DNA from: Candidatus Iainarchaeum andersonii SCGC AAA011-E11
GTDB taxonomy: Archaea; Iainarchaeota; Iainarchaeia; Iainarchaeales; Iainarchaeaceae
DNA: 9,251 nucleotides
Assembly (NCBI GenBank): GCA_000402355.1
Contig: AQRS01000006.1
Location: forward strand, 1-9,251
Direction of reading: 5' to 3'
Shown here: positions 1 through 6,105 of the stretch, one piece after another
How positions within the stretch are numbered: the stretch's first letter is position 1
Layout: every line of letters begins with the position of its first letter
Made by a program: the position numbers and the translations under genes
The notes under the pieces: generated by a model
Databases searched by the model: none
The model's input: only the letters and a program-made list of their open reading frames with translations
What the model was told of the DNA's origin: nothing

Positions 1-1
1 C

Positions 2-2131
2 AAAACCTTCATCCGCAAAGCCACGGAAGAAAACAAAAAAGACTGGCTGGTTTCAGTATTTTCGGACAACGCCGGCATCGTGAAATTCAATAATGAATAC
101 AACATTGCAATGAAAGCAGAAACACACAACCATCCCAGCGCTTTGGACCCTTACGGCGGCGCGAACACCGGCCTCGGAGGAGTAATCCGCGACGTTTTGG
201 GAGCTGGCCTTGGAGCAAAGCCATTCGCAAACACGGATGTATTCTGCTTCGCACCGCCTGAATTTCCAGCAGAGAAAGTTCCGAAGGGAATCCTTCACCC
301 AAAAAGAATTTTCAAAGGAGTTAGGCAAGGCGTACAGGATTACGGAAACAGAATGGGCATCCCCACAGTAAATGGCGCGATTCTCTTTGACGAACGATAC
401 TTGGGAAATCCGCTTGTTTATTGCGGCACGGTTGGTTTGATTCCGAAGGGAATGGAAACCAAGAAAGCAAAGTCCGGAGATTTGATTGTGGTTGTTGGCG
501 GCCGCACAGGGCGCGACGGAATCCACGGCGCGACCTTCTCCTCGACAGGCCTTGACGCTTCAACCTCGAGCAGCGCTGTGCAGATTGGAAACGCTATTGA
601 GGAAAAGAAAATGATGGACGCGATTTTGAAAGCGCGCGATTTGAAACTTTATAATTCGATTACCGATTGCGGCGCGGGAGGATTTTCCTCAGCAGTAGGA
701 GAAATGGGCTCCGAGATTGGCGCGAAAGTCTTTTTGGAAAAAGCTCCGCTCAAGTACAAGGGCCTCGAGCCATGGGAAATATGGCTCTCGGAAGCGCAGG
801 AGCGCATGATTCTCGCGATGCCGAAAAAGAACTTTGACAAATTCCTTGAAATTTGCGAAATAGAAGGAACAGAAGCAACCGCAATCGGCGAATTCACCAG
901 CACAAAAAAACTTGAATTGTTTTACAACAACAAATTGGTTGGCGAACTCAAAATGGAGTTTTTGCACAATGGGGTTCCCTGCAAAATCATGAGCGCAGAA
1001 TGGAGTTCAGCGCATGAAGAGCAATCACTTTCAATTCCTGAACTCAAAGATTATGGGCAAACACTCAAGCAATTGCTCGCAATGCCTAACATCGCCTCCA
1101 AAGAAACCACTGTTAGGCACTATGACCACGAAGTAATGGGCGGAACCGTGGGAAAGCCCTTTGATGGCCCGAATGCAGACGGGCCAATGGATGCAGCAAT
1201 CGTGCGCCCGATTCTCTCTGATTGGAAAGGTGTAGTGATTGCTAACGGCATCAATCCGCTTTACTCTGACATCGACCCTTACTGGATGGCGTGTTCCGCA
1301 ATCGATGAAGCAATTAGGAATTCCATCGCTGTGGGCGCGGACTTTGAAACCATTTCGCTTTTGGATAATTTTTCTTGGGGAAACCCCGAGAACAAAAAGG
1401 TTCTCGGGGAATTGGTGCGCGCGTGCAAGGGCTGCTATGACTCCGCAAAAGGCTTCGGTGTTCCCTTCATTTCCGGAAAAGACAGCTTGTATAATCATTA
1501 TTTGCTTTCAGGGAAGGAAATAGAGATTCCCGGCACTTTGCTCATTTCCGCTTTAAGTGTTATTCCCGATTCGCGAAAAAAGGTTTCAATGAACCTCAAA
1601 AAAGAAGGGAACTCTATTTACATTATAGGCGAAACATTCCCCGAACTCGGAGGCTCACACTACGCAAAAATCTCCAAATCTATTCAAGGAAAGGCCCCGA
1701 AGGTTAATTTTGCGACGGCGCGCAAAACATTCTCTGCGCTAAGCAAACTCCTCACTTCCCAAAAGCAGGGCGAGAAAACAGTTCTTTCGTGCCACGATTT
1801 GAGCGAAGGCGGCTTGGGAGTCGCAATTGCCGAGATGTGCTTTGCTGGCGGGAAAGGGGCTGAAATATTTTTGAAAACAATTTCGTTTGGAGAGCAAATC
1901 GGGAGAAATGATATTGCACTTTTCTCAGAATCAAACTCGCGCTTTATAGTTGAAGTTGATTCAAGGAAGAAAAAGGAATTCGAAAAAGCGATGCAGGGCG
2001 TTTCCTTTGCCGAGATTGGCCATGTTACTGCGGGGAAGAGCCTTACAATCAACGGCATTTTGGGCAAAAAGCTTTTGGAAGAAAACCTCGAGGATTTGAA
2101 AAGAGCATGGAAGAGGACTTTGGCGTGGTGA
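2..2131 (+). CDS. purL: Phosphoribosylformylglycinamidine synthase, synthetase subunit PurL (5'-partial)
   Basis: FGAM synthase large (synthetase) subunit, a cytosolic enzyme of step 4 of de novo purine synthesis; it uses ATP and ammonia supplied by PurQ to convert FGAR to FGAM. The frame is open to the left edge, so the start lies outside; the GTG at 80 is internal because conserved sequence precedes it. 709 codons are visible. Family motifs in order: ETHNHPSALDPYGGANTG (nt about 119-172, N-terminal substrate/metal site), GGRTGRDGIHG (about 500-532), SITDCGAGGFSSA (about 656-694), SEAQERM (about 788-808), a second half starting with VRHYDHEVMGGT (about 1112-1147), PELGGSHY (about 1638-1661) and HDLSEGGLG (about 1793-1819). 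No frameshift is seen. Early sequence such as HPKRIFKGVRQGVQDYGNRMG resembles, from memory, the longer PurL form with an N-terminal PurS-like extension; the missing length therefore could be about 50 or over 200 residues. Its stop overlaps the next start. Confidence 0.95.
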   Translation, partial: KTFIRKATEENKKDWLVSVFSDNAGIVKFNNEYNIAMKAETHNHPSALDPYGGANTGLGGVIRDVLGAGLGAKPFANTDVFCFAPPEFPAEKVPKGILHPKRIFKGVRQGVQDYGNRMGIPTVNGAILFDERYLGNPLVYCGTVGLIPKGMETKKAKSGDLIVVVGGRTGRDGIHGATFSSTGLDASTSSSAVQIGNAIEEKKMMDAILKARDLKLYNSITDCGAGGFSSAVGEMGSEIGAKVFLEKAPLKYKGLEPWEIWLSEAQERMILAMPKKNFDKFLEICEIEGTEATAIGEFTSTKKLELFYNNKLVGELKMEFLHNGVPCKIMSAEWSSAHEEQSLSIPELKDYGQTLKQLLAMPNIASKETTVRHYDHEVMGGTVGKPFDGPNADGPMDAAIVRPILSDWKGVVIANGINPLYSDIDPYWMACSAIDEAIRNSIAVGADFETISLLDNFSWGNPENKKVLGELVRACKGCYDSAKGFGVPFISGKDSLYNHYLLSGKEIEIPGTLLISALSVIPDSRKKVSMNLKKEGNSIYIIGETFPELGGSHYAKISKSIQGKAPKVNFATARKTFSALSKLLTSQKQGEKTVLSCHDLSEGGLGVAIAEMCFAGGKGAEIFLKTISFGEQIGRNDIALFSESNSRFIVEVDSRKKKEFEKAMQGVSFAEIGHVTAGKSLTINGILGKKLLEENLEDLKRAWKRTLAW

Positions 2132-2832
2132 TGATTGTGGCCGGATTGAAAAGAAGGGGAAGGGGCCCTTTCAGGGGCGGAACTCCAAAAAACGTTTTCC
2201 AGACGATAAGCGTTGGCGAAGGCATTGGCGGCAGGTTACCAGACCAAGCAGATAAGTTCAAAGCCAGAAAATATGCAGCAGTGGACCCTAAATACGGCTC
2301 CATTAGTGAAGCGGCAAGATTCAGGGATAACATTCACGCCAGGAAACAGGAATGGAAGCTCCAGCAAATGCGCGACCAAGGCATTACCCTTATTCCCGAA
2401 GGAATTAAACCCACAGTCAAAAAACTGCTAGAGAGAGGAGTTAAAGCAAGGCACATCAACATAGATATGCCAGAGTATGGCATAGGAAAATATTTTTTCG
2501 ACGAGCAATTCATGTTAGGCCTGAACAAACTCTTACTGCCTAATGGAAAAATCTTTTTAACGACTGAAACCCGAGAAACGGGAGAATCCCTAGGATTTAA
2601 TGCGAAGAAAGCAGGCTTTTCATACAGAGAATTAAAACCGATAAGGGTCGGACAAGAAAGAAGGGCAGCCATAAGGACAGACACCATGCGGTTACTCCAG
2701 AGCCCATTTAACAAATTAACGCCGAGCGACGAACCAGCAAGAACATTCTACAGGTTTGAACTCACGAAAAGCCTCAAAAAAGCGATTCCGAACAAGGCGG
2801 AAAGAAGAAAATGGCCAAATGGAGGAAGATGA
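2131..2832 (+). CDS. Class I SAM-dependent methyltransferase, substrate unknown
   Basis: A 233-residue protein if started at ATG 2131, whose A is the last base of the purL stop (TGATG overlap), suggesting translational coupling; an in-frame ATG at 2107 would add eight residues. A Rossmann methyltransferase fold is suggested by VGEGIGG (about residues 27-33, glycine-rich motif I), YAAVDPKY (about 48-55, acidic residue expected to bind the SAM ribose), INIDMPEYG (about 111-119, motif IV-like) and a strand-turn-strand LLLPNGKIFLTTE (about 135-147). The C-terminal third is rich in Lys/Arg, which would suit an RNA or other nucleic acid substrate. It loosely recalls TrmB-type tRNA methyltransferases but I do not see a decisive signature, so no specific substrate is assigned. 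Arginine is encoded by AGA/AGG in 21 of 24 cases, unlike purL. It sits between purL and the purQ relic, but no purine role is evident. Confidence 0.75.
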   Translation: MIVAGLKRRGRGPFRGGTPKNVFQTISVGEGIGGRLPDQADKFKARKYAAVDPKYGSISEAARFRDNIHARKQEWKLQQMRDQGITLIPEGIKPTVKKLLERGVKARHINIDMPEYGIGKYFFDEQFMLGLNKLLLPNGKIFLTTETRETGESLGFNAKKAGFSYRELKPIRVGQERRAAIRTDTMRLLQSPFNKLTPSDEPARTFYRFELTKSLKKAIPNKAERRKWPNGGR

Positions 2833-2833
2833 G

Positions 2834-2917
2834 ATGGCGATAAAAGCGATTGTAGTGAGGGCGGCGGGAACCAGCTTGGATGCAGAAACATATTTAAACT
2901 TGGTTATACCAATATAA
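2834..2917 (+). pseudogene. Truncated 5' remnant of a purQ gene (19 homologous codons)
   Basis: One base after the methyltransferase stop, ATG 2834 opens a 27-codon frame. Its first 19 residues, MAIKAIVVRAAGTSLDAET, match the start of the intact purQ at 3713 (MAIKAIVLRAAGTNCDAEA) at 15 of 19 positions. At the DNA level 41 of 57 bases agree, with most differences at third codon positions. This is therefore a divergent homologue and not a fresh tandem copy. Homology ends at about 2890, exactly where the vapBC promoter begins; the frame stops at TAA 2915-2917. The glutaminase active-site Cys, His and Glu are absent, so it cannot work as PurQ. It looks like a broken operonic purQ start left by the arrival of vapBC. 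Translation as a leader peptide cannot be excluded. Confidence 0.8.
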
Positions 2918-2928
2918 TCAAGGTGATT
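2889..2928 (+). promoter_or_regulatory. vapBC promoter, putative palindromic operator and ribosome binding site
   Basis: TATA-like box TATTTAAA (2891-2898) lies about 40 nt before the vapB ATG, implying a very short leader. Directly after it is a perfect inverted repeat, TTGGT-TAT-ACCAA (2900-2912), placed where a bound AbrB-type antitoxin would block initiation. AGGTGAT (2921-2927) is a good Shine-Dalgarno match six bases before ATG 2934. Autorepression by VapB/VapBC at such palindromes is known for the family; its use here is inferred. Confidence 0.55.
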
Positions 2929-2933
2929 GTTTA

Positions 2934-3155
2934 ATGGTAGAGGTTCTGGCGCAGGTGAGGAAATGGGGCCGTTCATTAGGAGTGGTGATACCTCAGGATG
3001 CGACAAGAAAGGAAGGCCTGAAGGAGGGCAGCAAAGTGAAGCTCGTGATTTCAAAGCCGGGAAACCCGTTCAGGGAATCGTTCGGGGCCCTCAGGATGAA
3101 AAAGCCCACGAAACAGTTGCTCAGGGAAATACGCAGGGAAGGATGGGATGAGTGA
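2934..3155 (+). CDS. vapB: AbrB/MazE-type antitoxin (VapB)
   Basis: A 73-residue protein with a swapped-hairpin AbrB-type DNA-binding domain at residues 8-38: VRKWGRSLGVVIP followed by LKEGSKVKLVISK. These two half-motifs are the hallmark of SpoVT/AbrB antitoxins. The basic, helix-prone C-terminal tail (about residues 45-73) is where such antitoxins usually bind and block the toxin. The start is fixed by the AGGTGAT ribosome binding site. Its last eight bases overlap the start of vapC, so toxin and antitoxin are co-translated. It is expected to neutralise the PIN-domain RNase and to repress its own promoter through the 2900-2912 palindrome (inferred). Confidence 0.88.
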   Translation: MVEVLAQVRKWGRSLGVVIPQDATRKEGLKEGSKVKLVISKPGNPFRESFGALRMKKPTKQLLREIRREGWDE

Positions 3156-3513
3156 ATCCTTCTTTTTCGACACTTATGCCCTGTTCGAAATCGTTTACGG
3201 GAACAAAAAGTTCGACAAATACGCGCAGGCCGGGGGCATGACCACAATCCTGAATCTGGCGGAACTCAATTATGGCCTCAAAAAACAATTCAATGGGAAA
3301 ACAGCGGATGAAATAACCGAAAGGTTCGCAGGCAACACCGCCGAAATAAGCATTGGCGACGTCAAAGAGGCGATGACGCTGAAAATCTCAAGAAAAAAAA
3401 TCTCGATACCGGACGCGATAGGTTACACAGTGGCAAAAAGCAGGAAAATGAGGTTCCTTACGGGAGACGAGGAATTCAGGGACATGGCTAATGTGGAGTT
3501 CGTGAAAAAATGA
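3148..3513 (+). CDS. vapC: PIN-domain ribonuclease toxin (VapC)
   Basis: A 121-residue PIN-domain protein of normal VapC length. The acidic metal-binding residues are all visible: D8 (FFDTYAL), E39 (NLAELNYGL), D89 (SIPDAIGY) and D107 (FLTGDEEF). VapC toxins are Mg-dependent RNases, typically cutting tRNA or rRNA; the target of this one cannot be read from sequence. The active site looks intact, so the toxin is probably functional. The start ATG lies within the last codons of vapB (8-base overlap), and its own stop overlaps ATG of the next small ORF (ATGA). All five arginines are AGA/AGG, matching the surrounding block and unlike purL/purQ. Confidence 0.88.
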   Translation: MSESFFFDTYALFEIVYGNKKFDKYAQAGGMTTILNLAELNYGLKKQFNGKTADEITERFAGNTAEISIGDVKEAMTLKISRKKISIPDAIGYTVAKSRKMRFLTGDEEFRDMANVEFVKK

Positions 3514-3656
3514 GCGCAATGAAACCAAAAAGGAAAGGCATAAACAGCAAGTTATTGGAAGAAGGCTATAAGAAAACCGCAAAACTCGGCCAAAAAATAG
3601 AAGAAGAATTGAAATTCGCCAGCACTGAGGCCGACAGGTTGCTTTCTGACTATTAG
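3510..3656 (+). CDS. Small 48-residue ORF coupled to vapC, unknown function
   Basis: ATG 3510 overlaps the vapC stop in an ATGA arrangement; the frame runs to TAG 3654-3656. A second in-frame ATG (3519) would give 45 residues. The product begins MSAMKPKRKGINSKLLEEGY and ends EADRLLSDY: a basic start followed by a charged, helix-prone stretch and an acidic-aromatic tail. There is no recognisable domain. The overlap implies co-translation with the toxin. The length and character recall the toxin-binding tails of small archaeal antitoxins, so it could be a second antitoxin, a chaperone-like helper or a leftover antitoxin fragment; this is inference. Both arginines are AGG, like the rest of the block. 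Confidence 0.55.
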   Translation: MSAMKPKRKGINSKLLEEGYKKTAKLGQKIEEELKFASTEADRLLSDY

Positions 3657-3670
3657 GCTTGGGCGCAGAA

Positions 3671-3712
3671 TTCTATTAAAGGATTGCAGATACATAATAT
3701 TATTGGATTCAC
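3671..3712 (+). promoter_or_regulatory. Probable purQ promoter
   Basis: CTATTAAAG (3673-3681) is a TATA-like box about 32-40 nt before the purQ ATG; initiation about 25 nt downstream would leave a leaderless or nearly leaderless message. No good Shine-Dalgarno sequence is present before ATG 3713, which agrees with leaderless translation. The gap after the preceding ORF is 56 nt, so purQ appears to have its own promoter, unlike the coupled genes upstream. Confidence 0.4.
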
Positions 3713-4459
3713 ATGGCAATCAAAGCAATCGTTTTACGGGCAGCAGGAACCAACTGCGACGCCGAAGCAATGCACGCACTCAAATTAGCTGGCTTTGAGG
3801 CGCATGATGTTCACGTGAATGAACTCATTTCAGGCTCCAAAAAACTCTCGGATTACCGCTTTTTTGTTGTTCCGGGCGGCTTTAGCGCAGGGGATTATTT
3901 GGGCTCGGGAAAAGTATTTGCCAACAAACTCATATACAAGCTCAATGATGATGTTCCTGAATTCATTTCACGCCAAAACCTTTTGATGGGAATCTGCAAC
4001 GGCTTTCAGGTACTAGTAAAAGCAGGCATTTTACCCGGCTTTGCGGGAAATTACAAGGAACAACTCACTTCGCTCACATTCAACAATCCTTCAGGCTTTC
4101 AGGACAGATGGGTAAAACTCAGAACCCAGGATACAAAAAGCCCCTTTGTGAAAGGCATTAGCGAACTCAATGTGCCCATTGCGCACGGAGAAGGGCGCTT
4201 CATAGTAAAAGACAAAGAAATTTTAGAGAAGCTATATGCGAATAAGCAGATTGTGTTCAAATATGAGAAGACCCCGAACGGCTCAACCGATGACATCGCG
4301 GGGATTTCCGATGAGACCGGGCGCGTGCTGGGCTTAATGCCGCATCCCGAACGCAATTTATTTGGAATCAATGCGCCGAACTCGGCGAGCGGAAAAGTAG
4401 CTGATGAAGGGGAAGGGTTGAAAATTTTTAGGAATGCGTTTGAGTATTTGAAGAATTAA
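3713..4459 (+). CDS. purQ: Phosphoribosylformylglycinamidine synthase, glutaminase subunit PurQ
   Basis: A 248-residue class I glutamine amidotransferase that releases ammonia from glutamine for the PurL synthetase reaction. The catalytic triad is complete: nucleophile C95 in GICNGFQVL, and H211 and E213 in LMPHPERN. PGGFSAGDYL (54-63) is the usual oxyanion/glutamine-site loop, HGEGRF (158-163) is typical of PurQ, and YEKTPNGSTDDIAGI (184-198) matches the usual PurQ segment before the His/Glu motif. Length is normal to slightly long. Six of nine arginines are CGN (five CGC), the same habit as purL but not the genes between them. Its first 19 codons are echoed by the relic at 2834. It ends 20 nt from the convergent nuclease gene; no clear terminator is seen in that gap. 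Confidence 0.95.
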   Translation: MAIKAIVLRAAGTNCDAEAMHALKLAGFEAHDVHVNELISGSKKLSDYRFFVVPGGFSAGDYLGSGKVFANKLIYKLNDDVPEFISRQNLLMGICNGFQVLVKAGILPGFAGNYKEQLTSLTFNNPSGFQDRWVKLRTQDTKSPFVKGISELNVPIAHGEGRFIVKDKEILEKLYANKQIVFKYEKTPNGSTDDIAGISDETGRVLGLMPHPERNLFGINAPNSASGKVADEGEGLKIFRNAFEYLKN

Positions 4460-4479
4460 GAGAATAACATATTTAATTC

Positions 4480-5931
4480 TTAAGAGATTGATTTTGGAGG
4501 ATAGTATAATCCTTGTATGCACCCTTTTCCTTTTTCAGAATGGCAAGTTCTTGTCATAGGACAATTTTTATTTTTATTAATGAATTCAGGACATGAATCC
4601 AATTGAAGCGGGATTTGTACTTTTTCTGCTTGTTCACAACCATCTAATCTTCCCCCAATAAGTTTTTGCATTTCTTTTAAATTTTTATAATCTACTTGAA
4701 ATACCCTTACAAGTTTGTTCAATTTCGGGTGAACCGCAATTATTAGCCCCCGCGACACCCCATAAGCAGCACACATTACACCCAATTGCGCTAAGTGGTA
4801 ATCATTCGGTGAATTGGCAAAGGAAATCGTACTTGCAGAACTTACTTTATAGATAAATGGCAAGGTCTGGTATTCATTTTTTCCTGAGTGTGGAACTTTT
4901 AACCAATGAAATCCAACCTTAATCCGATGTTCTTTTTTTTCAGTATAAATCTGTTTTCTTTCTATTAGGTTCAGATCCATGTTCAATTTTTTTATTGCAG
5001 ACCAAAGACAGGCCGCATAAGCATCTTTATCATAGTCTGGGGCATCGTATTCGAGTGTTTCTCCCAGTATACGATCCATGTAATGAAGCCTCGGATTTAA
5101 CACTTCCCATTTTGAAAACCAGTCTATTTCTTTTTGGTTTGACTTAGCTTTCGCCGCCTCAAGTTTTTCATTGAATTCTTTATCAAACTTAAGTTCAATT
5201 GCTTTAGAAAACATCGAAGTATCTAGTGGCGACATTTGGTTACAAGTACATGTTTCTTTTTCGTATTGACATGTTTGCCCGAAATATCTGCATCTACCCA
5301 ATAGGTGCGGATTTTTTTCTTCAATTGCCAGTTTAAGAATTTTTATTCTCTCTTGAATCATATTCTTAATTTGATTTAAATCTTTTATAATAACTTTAAA
5401 CGTAGCAAATTTATAGGGCATTTTATTTGTCATAAATACCAAATAATTTATATCGGGGTTTAAAGGGTCAAGTGCCGAATATATTAGTAGTTGTTCCAAG
5501 TCATGAGGGAAATCCATCAAAATTTCTTCAGTGGTTAAGGGAAGTTTGTCCTTCGTTTTCAATTCAATTATAGATTCGCCTATTTTATAGTCAAGTTCGC
5601 CTCTTACCCCCCTTAAACCTACTAAGGCCCCATCTAATTTACTTCCTTCAACAAGAAAATCAGGCAGTTTTTGAAACCAAATTGATGCAACGTCTTGCAG
5701 TCGGTTTCCTTTTGCCAGTTTCCTCCTTAATTCGGGTGATTTCTGAACCCCACCCGTTGTTCTATCCCAAAAAGTCTGCGCAGGATTTACTAATTGAGTA
5801 ACTGTAAAATAGTCTTTTGGAGCCATTACAACTTTATCAGGGTCTGTCATTCGTTTTTGTAATAACCCAATTAATCCTTGATCTATTTCAAAGTGGTTTG
5901 CATAGCTTGCAATTTTTGTCGTAAAAGTCAT
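4480..5931 (-). CDS. Cas4/RecB-like PD-(D/E)XK nuclease with two cysteine clusters
   Basis: A 483-residue protein. The N-terminal half carries a PD-(D/E)XK nuclease signature: GNRLQDVASIWF (75-86), GELDY with D114, IIELK with E123 and K125, then HDLEQLLIY (143-151, the QxxxY-type motif of RecB/Cas4 nucleases). C214, C221, C228 and C230 follow, in the place of the Cas4/AddB iron-sulfur cysteines; the usual N-terminal partner Cys appears to be Asn (N49 in LVNPAQ). The C-terminal half seems to repeat the plan: YHLAQLGVMCAAYG (378-391) matches the QxxxY region, followed by a predicted strand and a second cluster C447, C457, C463, C471. The second domain's acidic catalytic residues are not evident (about 340-365), so it may be inactive. 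It is expected to process DNA. No cas1, cas2 or CRISPR is nearby; the divergent neighbours are DNA methylation and restriction genes, so a defence role is inferred. Confidence 0.7.
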   Translation of the reverse strand: MTFTTKIASYANHFEIDQGLIGLLQKRMTDPDKVVMAPKDYFTVTQLVNPAQTFWDRTTGGVQKSPELRRKLAKGNRLQDVASIWFQKLPDFLVEGSKLDGALVGLRGVRGELDYKIGESIIELKTKDKLPLTTEEILMDFPHDLEQLLIYSALDPLNPDINYLVFMTNKMPYKFATFKVIIKDLNQIKNMIQERIKILKLAIEEKNPHLLGRCRYFGQTCQYEKETCTCNQMSPLDTSMFSKAIELKFDKEFNEKLEAAKAKSNQKEIDWFSKWEVLNPRLHYMDRILGETLEYDAPDYDKDAYAACLWSAIKKLNMDLNLIERKQIYTEKKEHRIKVGFHWLKVPHSGKNEYQTLPFIYKVSSASTISFANSPNDYHLAQLGVMCAAYGVSRGLIIAVHPKLNKLVRVFQVDYKNLKEMQKLIGGRLDGCEQAEKVQIPLQLDSCPEFINKNKNCPMTRTCHSEKGKGCIQGLYYPPKSIS

Positions 5932-6105
5932 GAGAATACTGAAGGGATAACCATTTTTTACGTTTATTGCTTAAAATCTTTCTAGCATCAAGCATATTCG
6001 GCAGACCATTATTCATTCGCACCGGCAACCTACCCTCAAAACCCATTTAAATAAAGACGGAATAATCTGTTTGGCGAGCAGAAATAAAGCATTGGAGGGG
6101 TAAAA
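5932..6105. promoter_or_regulatory. Divergent promoter region between Cas4-like gene and methyltransferase cluster
   Basis: This 174-base gap serves both directions. For the plus-strand methyltransferase, CATTTAAATAAA (6044-6055) is a convincing TATA-like box, and GGAGG (6094-6098) is a strong Shine-Dalgarno sequence seven bases before ATG 6106. For the minus-strand gene, TTTTAAGC (complement of 5969-5976) could be its TATA box, giving a short leader; no Shine-Dalgarno sequence is visible before its ATG. The two directions may therefore differ in translation mode. No clear operator or control-protein box was found. Confidence 0.55.

Noticed and set aside
80..82. GTG at 80 as the start of purL
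   Set aside because: The frame is open to the window edge and conserved PurL-like sequence lies before this codon, so the gene is simply cut by the window.
53..1498. Several antisense open frames across purL
   Set aside because: They lie opposite a well-supported gene, share no motifs with known proteins and have no ribosome binding site; they are shadows of purL codon structure.
2927..3151. Alternative frame of 74 codons overlapping vapB
   Set aside because: It overlaps the AbrB-type gene almost fully, begins with a non-ATG codon and has no recognisable domain.
4460..4479. Terminator between purQ and the convergent nuclease gene
   Set aside because: The 20-base gap is AT-rich but has no convincing stem or T-run, so no terminator is called.
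4480..5931. Cas4-like gene as part of a CRISPR-Cas locus
   Set aside because: No repeat-spacer array, cas1, cas2 or effector gene is present in the window; Cas4-like folds also occur in other defence and repair settings.
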